Source: Chamaecyparis obtusa (Eukaryota > Streptophyta > Pinopsida > Cupressales > Cupressaceae). Taken from it: a DNA stretch of 64,000 bases. The notes under the pieces are model-generated. The model was not told where the DNA came from. It did not search any database and saw only the letters and a program-made list of their open reading frames with translations. The position numbers and the translations under genes are program-made. Where the stretch lies: assembly GCA_027943335.1 (NCBI GenBank), contig BSBK01001534.1:2465001-2529000 (forward strand), given 5' to 3'. Below, one piece after another: positions 22,301 through 33,772 of the stretch. Position 1 is the stretch's first letter. Each line of letters begins with the position of its first letter.

Positions 22301-23470
22301 GGGTGGCTGCAAGAAGTCGAGTCCCACTTTTGGGCAAAAAGTGGAATTGTTTTCCCTTTTTATCAAATTTTTTGTCAATTGATGTCTAAATTTGAGGCAC
22401 TTAAAGATTAAATCTCAAAAATCTTTAGTAATATAAAATGTAGTTCTTGGAGTCTACTTTCAAAATATGTAATTTATTTAAATACCCACATGGTATAATT
22501 TTTTTTAGTAGAAATGTTTAAAACCCATGTTTTCAAAATGGCTATTTCAAGACCATACCATAGCCGTGTATGACCACCATATTTTGACCTAAATAAATAA
22601 ATTTTTGCAAATCCTTTTGGGAAAATATACCCGAGACACCAAAGATTGATGAGCATATTTTTACTTATTTTTTATTCAATATATATTTTTTAAGTAATTT
22701 TTAATTGACTATAAAAAAATATTTTAAAAACCTTTGGTGTACGACCACCATAATTTGATGAAAATTTCATATTTTTTCAAAATTCTTTTTTTATCTTCAA
22801 GAGAATTGTATGTAGATTGATGTCATATAATTTATTTTCTAAAAGACCTAAAAATAAAAAAGTTATTAAAGTTTTAGTGAGCCTCACTATTTTACATTTA
22901 GGTACCACTTTTAACTAATAAATAATGAAAAAATAGTAAAAATAATCATATCACTATGAAATTTATATTTTTGTAATCAGGACAATGATAACTCTAATGG
23001 GTTTTTGTTTCGTTAAAAAATACAATCAGAAAGGCCCTCAAAAATTACGACAAGGCAACAATCTAACATTCGAGTGCCTTCACCAAATTTTTGGAGGTCA
23101 AGGCATAGGCTTGGTTCCACCAATCCTAAACCAAACCTATTTTGAAATGCAATATGAGGTGGATGTGTGTTTCCCGCTCATGTCTTAAGAAACGGGTGCC
23201 CGTTATTTAAATTCAAAAAATAGGCACCTGTTTCTTAATTTTTTTTTTGAAGTGTTAAAATGCAGTTTTAGTAAAAAAAATAAAAAAATAAAAAATATAG
23301 AAACGAGTACCCATTTTGAAAAAAATGGGTGCCCATTTTTTGAATTTCAGATCGGGCTCCTGAACCTAAATTAGGTGCCCATTTTTTGAAAATGGGTGCC
23401 CATTTCAAGAGGCATCTTCCAATTCTACAAGACTTCCGCCGAATCGGTACCCAACTTCTTGCACTTACCC
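22301..23470. mobile_element. Inverted-repeat (MITE-like) insertion in LTR E
   Basis: It is flanked by AAGT on both sides (22297-22300 and 23471-23474). The other LTR has a single AAGT at 27869-27872, an empty site. The termini are imperfect inverted repeats: GGGTGGCTGCAAGAAGT on the left against GGGTAAGTGCAAGAAGT from the right, 14 of 17 matching. It has no transposase frame. The right third carries several GGGTGCCCATTT boxes. The superfamily is unclear because a 4-bp duplication is unusual. Confidence 0.75.
23193..23408. repeat. Repeated GGGTGCCCATTT palindrome boxes
   Basis: At least five copies of the near-palindrome AAATGGGTGCCCATTT or its variants lie here (near 23193, 23219, 23299, 23323, and 23368-23408). 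They are spaced by A/T runs and occur in both orientations because the box is nearly self-complementary. Confidence 0.7.
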
Positions 23471-23835
23471 AAGTCTCAATTGTCTAAGCACAATGAAATT
23501 TGTTTATTAAAGTCTAGTTTGACTTATTAAGAAAACATTCATATAAAATCTCATGCATATATACTTTGTAAATAAGTATTTAAATAAAATCTTCATTTAT
23601 ATAAAGACACCATATATTTAATAATAAAATAATGTTATTGATTTTCTAAATATAAATATAAATGAAAACATTAATATTAAAACCCACGTGTAAAAAATAA
23701 TTAATATTTATTTGTTAATTAATTTAAAAAAAAATTAAATCTAAAAATTAATAAATAATAATAATAATATTTTTTTTAATCCAAAAAATAATAAATAATT
23801 TTTTTTTTTAATATTTATAAATCTGTAAAATTTAT

Positions 23836-23862
23836 ATATGTATGTATGTATGTATGTATAAT
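23836..23862. repeat. (TATG)n microsatellite
   Basis: A TATG tetranucleotide run lies in the left LTR of E. The corresponding place in the right LTR carries an (AC)n run instead. Confidence 0.85.
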
Positions 23863-25625
23863 AGATTTCAAAAGTCAAAATACATATACATTTATTCTTC
23901 CATTGGTTTTCTAATTCATGATTTGATATATTTTCCTCCATTTATATATTTTTTACTACTTTCTTTTAATTCTATAAAAAGATTATGCTCATATGCAAGT
24001 ATTATAAATCTATTTTAATTTGATTTAATACACAAGATTTCAATAACAATTACAAACAAACCCTAATTGAATTAATTTCAAGTTTTTCCCTATTGTTCTT
24101 CAAACAAATTCTAGGTTTTTCATACAAGAAATTCAATAACCAATTCAAACTAAAAATGATGAAAAACCAAACCATAATCCTCAATCAAAATAAAACCATA
24201 ATTTTCAGCAATCAATTCCAATCACAAAGTAGATAGTCTTTTCAAAATAACTTTAAACATAGGTTTTCAAACCCTACTTGAAATCCCCCAACCGAATACA
24301 ACAAATAAGACCAAATCGAAGACTCTAAAAAATTGAAGCTTTAAAATAATTCTTTAACTTTCAAGCACCACGATTCTCCAAAACCTAATAGATGTCCTCA
24401 AATAATAACCCAAACCCCCTAATATAGAAAACCTGACATGCTAGGTTTTCAAAACACGCAACTCTAAAATAAGACGAACTACACTCAAAAATAATAAAAT
24501 AATTACTTAACTCAAAATCACTAAAATACGAACTTAACTACAATGTCATTTTTATCAAACCGTATTTGCATGATTATTTCTAATTTTAATAATAAAATAT
24601 GCACTTTTCTAATTTTCAACTTTCTGACTTTATTTTTATCAATTTCCTTTTTGCATATTTAATTAATTATAATAATAATTATATGCACTTTTCACTTAAT
24701 AAGCCTTAACTCAACCTTCAACTTAAATTGCTAATTCAATTTTATCAAACTGAATGTGCAACTTAAATTGCATATTAATATTTAATTAATCAATTAATGT
24801 TATAGCACATTAATAATTATGCAATCGATAATTAAATATTAAATAAATCAAGTATGCCTATAATTTCAATTTTAGATTTAATAATTAATTAAATCCTTAT
24901 TCCAAATTGGACTTTCAATTAAGTCTTTTTAATTAAACAAAGGTATTTAATTAAATCTCAATAATTAAATATCCTTATATTTAATATTCTTATTTTCATA
25001 AGATATAATTATTCTAATTTCATATTTAATCTTAATTTAATTATTTTAACCAAATAAAACACACAACTAACTCACATAACTTACAACACACAAAAATCAA
25101 CTAGCTCAAATAAAGAAAAACTCAAGGGAAGGGCTCACGAATTTACATCACCTTGACGAATTCGAATAGGTAGAAAAACAAATACTTGTCCATTATTCCA
25201 GGATAATCAATAACTTGCATTGGGATTGGACCTGTATGTTATCTCCCCTCTCTTACCATTGAGATATTGTGATAGGGCGCACTCATGTTGACAATTTAGG
25301 GAAGTTGATGTCTGGTACTTGAAATCCTGCATAAAAGATGAGCATGTACATACATGTATAAATATATAATAGGCAATGGCAAGGATTGGCCGATCATGTG
25401 GATCTCACAAGCAAGTAACTATGACTTCATCCCTCAACCATATCAAGCACATCAAACATAAATTTAAAATATACACATCAACCATACACATGCAAGTATG
25501 AGGTTAAAAAAACCATAAACATAAATAACATCAAAACTATCCGAGGATCTAATACACACATGAAAAGTGGCCTAAAAGAGTCTGGCCAATTAAACTAAAA
25601 ATTAAACTATAGGAGGGGTATTACA

Positions 25626-26159
25626 CCCACCTCCCCTAAAATTAGGCTTACTCCTGAAAGCCTACAAATAAATAAGGATATACATCCCTCAATCACGAAG
25701 CATCTTACTAAGACAAAAGATAAAATGATATCTCAAAACAAGCCAGAAAACAAGGACATGATATATAGTCATTAAGAACAATATAATTCTAGTTTAAGAA
25801 TAAACCAAAAATCACATTGATCAATCATTCATTATTTAACAATTTAAATAGATCTAAATCTTTATTCATTTATCATTATAGAAAATATCTAAGAATCAAT
25901 TGTATAAAGCACACATTAGTATTTACATCAAATAATAACTTGAAAGGTTCATGTAAACCTAGTTAATGCAACACTCATGTATAAAATGCAATTTGAACAT
26001 ACAAGTCTAATTTCATACCTCTAGGTTCATAAACAATAGTCTAAAATACAAAAGAGTTATATGTCTAACTTTTGTTTCAAGTTTTCAATTGATTAGACAT
26101 CTAGTGGGTGAACAAATTCCTAGAGTTCCCAGTGTAGAAACTCGAGCTTTGACACCAAG
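25626..26159 (-). other. Element E interior (534 bp), non-coding
   Basis: On the reverse strand it opens with a primer site, CTTGGTGTCAAAGC at 26159-26146, which differs at two bases from the initiator-Met type TTGGTATCAGAGC. It closes with the polypurine tract AGGGGAGGTGGG (25637-25626). Between them I see no coding frame, only AT-rich sequence. Confidence 0.75.
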
Positions 26160-28246
26160 TGTAATGCCTCGCTAGGGAAGCCAGGAGAATTTAACCTAAA
26201 ACATGTTGCTATGTTTACATAATAATTTTTTTCTTTAGAGTTTACAAAACAATAATGATAACAATGCAGAAGCAATACAACATAAGATACAAACAAATAC
26301 ATAAGTACAACTCAATTACAATTAACAACTCTTAAGGGTTCCATGATGTAAAATTACATATACATTAATTAATTATTTTAGATTAAGTATAATTACAAAT
26401 CTCACATATACAAATGAATAACCAATACAACCTCATATAAATGAAACATAGATACAAACGATACCATACGGTATACATAATAAATCAACATCCACTACAC
26501 AAGTCGTAGGGTATGTAACAATAATCGAGTACAAAGTATAGTACAATATCCTAAGATAATCCCATCTGAAACACTAATATAAGGTACAAATATAAACATC
26601 ATAAGATAGATATGAACAAGCCTCTAATGAAGAACAAGAAGAAGATAACAACAACAAGGATCATCTAGCACTAGTACAGTAATGTCAAAATATCAAATGG
26701 TAAAAGAATCACTACCACCCAACCTCATAGAACCAAAGGTCCACTCCCACCATGCTGAGGAGATAACAAAAGACCCCACTCGGATAATAATCACAAAATC
26801 CAACACAACAAAACAACTAAGAAATGGATCTTGAAATCTCTCTATCTCAAGATATACCACACTCAAACCAAAGGTAAAACATACCAATCCAAGGCAAGTA
26901 AGGATAATTCCAAGGTACACAAAATAAAGATAAGAAAAGATAACCAAATACCAAAAAGATACCAAGTACCAAATACCAAATATCGAACAAATATCAAGTA
27001 CCAAATGAACACCAACCAAGTAACACCCAAGTAAATACCAACCACTAGACGAAAATAAAAAATATATGTAGGAGACTTAGGCTGCATACTATAGGAGTGT
27101 CATCACATGGCCAACTAATTGAGTTACCCTGGACAGGTCTCTCTAAACCCCAGACCCTCAAGCATTTGTTAGGTTGAGTTATCCTGGACTAGTCACTCTA
27201 GACCCCAGACCCTCAACGTGACCCATGCAGAACCACAATACCCTCTTATGAAGATGATGAATTCTAATCATACCTACTCTCTAGGTATCATCTGATTCCC
27301 ATCCTTAGCCTATACAAGCACTTAAGGCACGAGCGAGGCATGCATACTTAGTCTTGTATTTAATGTTATTCCCAAGTTTTATTATTAGATTATCACATAT
27401 TAACAAATTTACAACATGTTACCCTAGTACTGGCCTCATTGGGCCCTAGATACCTATTGTAAGCCACTCCCCTAAGATGCACCTATTTAACCTCCCCTAA
27501 GCTCATAGATCACAAATAGATCTCACAAATTATATAAAATATGATAATCAATTTCAATTCCATAAAAGATAATTGGAACTCACACTGGTCCTCAAACCAT
27601 AATCCCACAATTACACGTTGGCCTCAAACCATAACATGATATAACACACCCTCTCAAAGAGTTCGCATAATAATGAGCTTAAGAAATTAGGTTGGGTATA
27701 AATAATCGTGACCAAGTCAACATTACAAAAATACTGAAAAATGTGCATGCCACATAGAAGATAAACCCCCTAGGCCTCTTTATACCACTCTTAAAGGCAA
27801 CACAATTTCCCCAAACAAACAACATCAAACAAGGTAATAGAATACACTAAGTAGTCAAACCATAATACAAGTCTCAATTGTTTAAGCAAAGTCAATTTTG
27901 TTTATTAAAGTCTAGTTTGACTTATTAAGAAAACAATCATATAAAATTTCATGCATATATACTTTTTAAATAAGTGTTTAAATAAAATCCCCATGCATAT
28001 CAAGACACCATGTATTTAATAATAAAATAATGTTATTAATTTTCTAAATATAAATATAAATGAAAACATTAATATTAAAACCCGCGTGTAAAAAAATCAA
28101 TTAATATTTATTTATTAATTAATTTTTTATTTTATTTTTTAAAATTTTAAATCCAAAAATTAATAAATAATAAAAATAATAATTTTTTAATCCAAAAATT
28201 AATAAATAAATAAATATATTTTTAATATATATAAATTTGAGAATTA

Positions 28247-28249
<3 letters not shown>

Positions 28250-28302
<53 letters not shown>
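28250..28302. repeat. (AC)n microsatellite
   Basis: About 26 uninterrupted AC units lie in the right LTR of E, where the left LTR has a (TATG)n run. Confidence 0.95.
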
Positions 28303-28304
<2 letters not shown>

Positions 28305-29299
28305 TAGATTTTAAAATTCCAATAACCAATTCAAATTGAAAATGATGAAAAACCAAACCATAATCCTCAATCAAAATAAAACCATAATTTTCAACAATCA
28401 ATTCCAATCACAAAGTAGACAATCTTTTCAAAAGGATGATAAACATAGGTTTTCAAACCCTACCCAAAATCCCCCAATCGAATACAACAAATAAGACCAA
28501 ATTGAAGACTCCCAAAAATTGTAGCTTTAAAATAATTCTTTAACTTCCAAGCACCACAATTCTCCAAAACCTAATAGACGTCCTCAAATAATAACCCAAA
28601 ACCCCCTAATATAGAAAACTTGTCAAGCTAGGTTTTCAAACAATGCATCTCCAAAACAAGACAAACTCCACTAAAAAATAATAAAATAATTACTTAACTC
28701 AAAATCACCGAAATAAGAACTTAACTAAAACCTTGTTTTTATCAAACCCTCTTTGCATGATTAATTCTAATTTTAATAATAAAATATGCACTTTTCCAAT
28801 TTTCAACTCCTAACTCAACTTCCTAACCTTATTTTTATTGATTTCCTTTTTGCATATTTAATTAATTATAATAATAATAATTATATGCACTTTTCACTTA
28901 TTAAGCCTTAAATTTAACCTTCAACTTAAATTTCTAATTCAATTTATCAAATTGAATGTGCAACTTAAATTGTATATCAATATTTAATTAATCAATTAAT
29001 ATTGTAGCACATTAATAATTATTCAATCGATAATTAAATATTAAATAAATCAATTATGCCTATAATTTCAATTTTAGATTTTAATAATTAATTAAATCCT
29101 GATTCCAAATTGGACTTTTAATTAAGTCTTCTGAATTAAACAAAGGTATTTAATTAACTCTCAATAATTAAATATCCTTTTATTTAATATTCTAATTTTC
29201 ATAAGATATAATTATTCAAATTTCATAATTAATCTTAATTTAATTATTTTAACCAAATAAAACACATAAAAAACTCACATAACTTACAACACACAAAAT

Positions 29300-30050
29300 T
29301 AACGAGCTGAGCATCAAGTACAAAGCTTTGGATATGAAATATGATGCACTAGAGGAGACTATTGATAAGATGAGGAACGACATGGTCATGGACAATAACA
29401 AAGGTAAAAGTGTTGTGATTGAGAAGATAAATAATTTTAGCATGCAGGAAGACAAAATCTCGAGCATCATTGATGAGAATCTTTCTCCTTTCTCCTATCT
29501 ACAACAGAGTCAAAACAATGAGAATTTTCTTAGAAAATTTCTTTCCTACAATAATGATGGCATGAAAACAACTTTTATTAATCTTAATGTGCTTTACTCC
29601 TTGCTGGAGGGAAACTACCTAGAAAAAAATGCTATTCTGGTTGATGATGACCCAGTTAAGCTGGAGGGTTAGGCTTTTGGACTTGGCACTAGAACTAGAG
29701 TGAGCGTTAAAAAAAGGAAGGTGACTCTACTTAAAGAGCTGGTGAGCCTTAAAGAGTCAATTCAAAAGATCTAAGCCTTGCAGGAGGCTTCCAAGGAGTT
29801 CCTGAATAGTCAAGACTAACTTTTTCTGCTGGTTGTTTTTTTTTTCTTTCTACTGGTAGTTGTGCTAGAAGTTGTTCTTTTTTGATGGTTGGAGCCTTTT
29901 AATTATAATATCGTTATGTAGGTCTGTCTTTGGAACTTCCTATTTCTTGTAGCAATTATGGTTTCTATGCTCTTGCTCTATGCTCTTTTCTTTTCCTAGC
30001 ATGTAAAGGGTTTTGGGTCCCCTTCAAAACCTATTTTGACCTCAATAAAA
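29300..30050 (+). mobile_element. Retroposed transcript fragment in LTR E
   Basis: The segment is absent from the left LTR. It is flanked by copies of the target sequence AACTTACAACACAC (29281-29294 and 30051-30064), the second followed by GAAAATCAAC. Its 3' end is AATAAAAAA, just before the second flank. It holds a 114-codon open stretch (29328-29672; VIEKINNFSMQEDKISSI, FINLNVLYSLLEGNYL) that continues past a TAG into a lysine-rich tail, then a T-rich 3' UTR-like sequence. This looks like a 5'-truncated copy of an mRNA or LINE-dependent transcript inserted by LINE machinery. I do not recognise the protein. Confidence 0.65.
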
Positions 30051-30599
30051 AACTTACAACACACGAAAATCAACTAATTCAAATAAAAACCCAACTCAAG
30101 GGAAGGGCTCATGAATTTACGTCACCTTGACAAATTCAAATAGGTATAAAAATATATACTTGTCCATTATTCCAGGACAATGAATGGCTTGGGTTAGGAT
30201 TGGACCTGCATGCTATCTCCCCTCTCTTACCATTGAGATATTCTGATAGGGCACACTCATCCTGACAATTCATGAAAGTTGATGTATGGTACCTGAAATC
30301 CTGCATAAAAGATGAGCATGTACATACATGTATAAATATATAACAGGCAATGACGGGGATCAACCGATTGTGTGGATCTCACAAGCAAGTAACTGTGACT
30401 TTGTCCCTCAACCATACCAGGAACATCAAATAGAAATATAAAATATACATGTCAACCATATACATGCAAGTATGGGGTCAATAAAACTATAAACACAAAT
30501 AATATCAAATATATTTGAGGATCTAATACACACATGAAAAGTGGCCTAAAAGAGTTTGACCAATTAAAATGAAAATTAAACTATGTGAAGGGTATTACA

Positions 30600-32413
30600 A
30601 AAATAGTCCTTATTGATTGAGGAGATGGTCTAAATATTTGCACCTTGAGTCTTGTGAAATATTTAGGATATTTTGAACAAGTCGTTGATCGTAAAAGAAA
30701 AATTACTATAAAAGCTTATGATAATGAGGAAATATCTTCAAAAGGAATGGTGGTTCTTCCCATTCAAGTTGGTCCAAGAAAAAAATAAATATTTTGTCAA
30801 GTGCTTGATCTGAAATTGACCTACAATATTTTTTTAGGAAGGTCATGGATCCATGAAATGCAAGCAGTGCCTTCAACATATCATCAATGTCTGAAATTTC
30901 CTTATATGGGTCAAGAAATCACAGTGAGTGGAGATCTAAATCTATTCCATTATTGTAATAATGCCAAACCTTTGAATGACTCATTAGTCCCATACAATAG
31001 TGAAGGTACTATATCAAGCAAGTCAAAATAAACAACTCAAGACCAAGCTTCAAATGATAAGTCCACAACAAAAGAAAAATAAAAGATGGAAGAAGAAAGT
31101 ATTCTCGACCATTCAAATCAAGGAAACACTAACTTATCTACACCGACTAAAGGAAAAGAGAAACTTAATTTTGTAGACTCAAAATAAAAAGAAGGAAAGA
31201 ATACTAATCCAATTACTTCACACCAAAAAGAGGATAACTCAAAATCCTTTAAAATTAAAAAAGAAGCTAAACAAAAGCATTATCGAAGGATGGATACAAT
31301 GATGCATTTTTTTGAGAAACAATGCAAAATCAAACAAAAAGGTGTGGGGAAATATTCCTTATCCATGATGGACTTACCTCTTTCCCCTATATCTCATGGA
31401 AAACCATCTAGTTCTAATCCTCCTAAAAAGTATAATAAATATTTTGTGAGAGCTAGTACTTCTGCACCCATAGAAGAAGATGATAATGAGATCCTAAAAT
31501 GGCTTTATAAAGATGAAGATGCATCAAGTTCAAACCAAACATCAAATGAAGAAAGGGTTCAAAATATTGGCATCCCAACACACCAATATGGAAAATGATA
31601 TCAAATCATGCAAAAGATGGGATATAAAGGATAGAGACCTTTGGGAAAGAAAATGAAGGTTTTTTAGAACCAATAAAAACAATGTGGAGAGATAGTAAAG
31701 AAAAATCAGGACTAGGGTACCTACAGAAAGGATATACTAAGAAAAATTATCCACAATTTTATGAACAAATTTTACAATTAAAATCCCAAAGTGATGAAGA
31801 TTCTAATTAATGGGAATGGGATTCTCTATTTGAAGGATCTTGCCAAGACAAAGAGGTGGATGTGATTCATACTTATACTCACATATCTAGCTCAAGCAAA
31901 GGACAAAGTTCTAATTAAGAGTCAAGTTCAAATCAAGCTTCAAGTGAAAGTCAAAGGCTGAATTCTAATCAAGAACATGACTCAAGAAAAGAATTAATAA
32001 GGTCTCAATGGATAGGAGAGCCCTATGTACCTTCATGGTTACTAAGAACAAATGAAGAGTTATATATATCATTAGAATTTAGAGAATCTAACGTTAGGTT
32101 TAACCCACGAGATTTTTATCCTCAAGAAACTCAAGAGGACTCGAGTGAGGAGAATTTTGATCCAAGTTACATGGAACACCTTGATCAAGTTCATATCATA
32201 GATTTAAGTGATAAAATGTATGAACCCTCAAATAAAGTCATGTCCTTGAATCTTGCAAATTTGAGCATATCCAATGATTCCCTATGCCTTCTATATTTTG
32301 AGCTAATTGATTGGGATTCTATTGAGAAAAATGACATACCATTGTTCCCAAATGATGTCTCATTGACCCTATACCTAATTGTAGTTGAACCCTCTTTTAC
32401 CAATGAAACATAT
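30600..32413 (+). pseudogene. Element C part 2: protease C-terminus and protease-RT linker
   Basis: It resumes the protease with IVLID followed by GLNICTLSLVKYLGY (a stop, TGA at 30621, replaces the Gly of the active site), then SKGMVVLPIQVGP and YNIFLGRSWIHEMQAVPSTYHQC, the ILGRPWIH motif of Tat-like elements. Downstream, KMGYKG.RPLGKK (about 31617) resembles the G-patch-like motif of the Tat linker. A long serine/acidic linker follows to ITNETY, where B' interrupts it. Several TAA/TAG stops fit C-to-T changes, and at least one frame change occurs. Confidence 0.8.
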
Positions 32414-33756
32414 TGATCGATTCTTATAAAGGCTTAGAAACTATGTATAATTCCAAACTCAGGGATTGGACATTCGATCGAGTAGTTTATCCTCTTCATA
32501 AAAACTCATTTAATATGTCAACCAGAGATGTGTTACTTGAAATGGGCTAGCAAAGTATATGCACCAGGTGTCACTTAGCTGTGCATACTATAGTTGCTGC
32601 AAGAAAGAAATATTGAAAGGAGACTATCCTATGATTGCAGGGTATAAATACTAGAATGAAATTTGAACTAAAGTTGTAGAAAATTAGGTACTAGAATAGA
32701 AATTATGGAAATGTAGATGCTAACAAAACATGAAGACTCTTGCAAACTATGCCATAATACTTCTGTTGTTCTACTGCTTTGGCTACAGGAAGCGTTAGCT
32801 AGCCTGTGGCTTTGGCTATAGGAATAGTTCAACACTTGGCACTGAAATAGCAGAAATGTAGGAAATGATTCTAACTAGCATGAATCTATCTAATTGTGGA
32901 TTTCTCACCAAGTGGGCCCTCTTGGATGAGTATTCCAATAACAACTACACAAAGTTAAATCTCAACACTTCATTTTCTCATTGATTGAATAATTGAGTAC
33001 AAAGATTCATAAACTAGAAAACAAAAGAAAACTATATTGCCTGTAAATTGATAATGCCCTTTTTTTTCTCACACATGAGTGAGGCTTTATTTAAAGGAAA
33101 AATTCTAACAACTTATCTAACTGTGCCATAGAAATAGGCGAATCTTTATTACAACACACTAACTAAAAAGAAGGAAATCTGTTTAAAGCTGGAACAGATA
33201 AGATCTAGAAGAGAGGAAAGAGTTACCGCAACAACAAATCTAACTTCCCACTCTCACCTAGATTTTCTTAGGGAATTCATCATGCCGCTTCAGTCTTCAC
33301 TGGATGACTGCCACCTTGTTCTTTTAGAAAACCTCAACTTGCTCTGCGCTTAATACTTCTCTGCTAGAACTTGCTGGAAGACCGGGTTTAGAACTCAATA
33401 AATGAATATGCTTTACCTGGTCAAAACAACATTTTCTATTTATATGCATTGCACTTCAAAGGTTAGGATAAGACATTCATGGAAAAAAATACCAAAATAC
33501 GCATAATCATTCATATTCAAATAGCTACTTTACTTATTAAAAACATAACCATAACTTTAAAACAAGTAACATATTAATTTGTCCAAGTATAGCATATTTA
33601 AGTACATTTGAACCATGATATAAGTCTGATGGCAGCATGCCATATAATAACAAGAAAGAGCATAAAAGTCTTAAGGAAAATGTATCATAACAGGAAAAAG
33701 ACCTAGAAAATATCATCCTAGGGCATCTTAAAATATTAAATTAATATGCCTCATCA
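32414..33756 (-). repeat. Element B' 3' LTR (1343 bp)
   Basis: This matches 43293-44627 throughout (for example GATTCTTATAAAGGCT at one end and TTAATATGCCTCATCA at the other), with frequent point differences. On the reverse strand it starts TGATGAGGCATATTAAT after the polypurine tract TTGTAGGGGGAAA (33770-33757). A TATA-like TTTAAATAAAG lies near 33090 on the reverse strand. Confidence 0.95.
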
Positions 33757-33772
33757 TTTCCCCCTACAAGGA

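Larger units (their letters stand above)
20589..25625 (-). repeat. Element E left LTR (3' LTR), 5037 bp
   Basis: This matches the right LTR along its length in the same order. It includes a shared block with three G/C-rich motifs like GTTACCCTGGACTGGTCTC (about 21545, 21610, 21845) and a long AT-rich part (about 23500-25080). It holds a 1170-bp insertion (22301-23470) that the other LTR lacks, so its own length is about 3.86 kb. There are no coding frames beyond chance. Confidence 0.85.
20589..30599 (-). mobile_element. Element E: LTR-dominated non-autonomous retrotransposon
   Basis: Two very long LTRs (20589-25625 and 26160-30599) flank only 534 bp. The ends are TGTAATGCC and GGGTATTACA. 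On the reverse strand, a primer site lies inside the right LTR and a polypurine tract lies inside the left LTR. It sits in the protease of element C, flanked by AAAAG (20584-20588) and AAAAT (30600-30604). Removing it with one duplication restores the C reading frame across the site (RVK-IVLID). It encodes no retroelement protein. It fits the broad idea of a LARD (large retrotransposon derivative), but the LTR-to-interior ratio is extreme. Confidence 0.85.
26160..30599 (-). repeat. Element E right LTR (5' LTR), 4440 bp
   Basis: This is homologous to 20589-25625 with many point differences, which implies an old insertion. It lacks the 1.17-kb insertion of the other copy but has its own 0.75-kb insertion (29300-30050) and an (AC)n expansion. 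Corrected for these, the LTR is about 3.7 kb. No gene is present outside the inserted segment. Confidence 0.85.

Noticed and set aside
21540..23470. CRISPR-like or satellite array from short repeated motifs
   Set aside because: The repeats are few, diverged and unevenly spaced, and the context is a plant LTR.
26693..27087. Hydrophobic open frames in the right LTR of E (and 21291-21488 in the left)
   Set aside because: They are low-complexity LTR sequence rich in TACCAAATACC repeats. They are not conserved as frames between the two LTRs.
28119..28407. Open frames with long Cys-Val runs
   Set aside because: They are only the translation of the (AC)n microsatellite.
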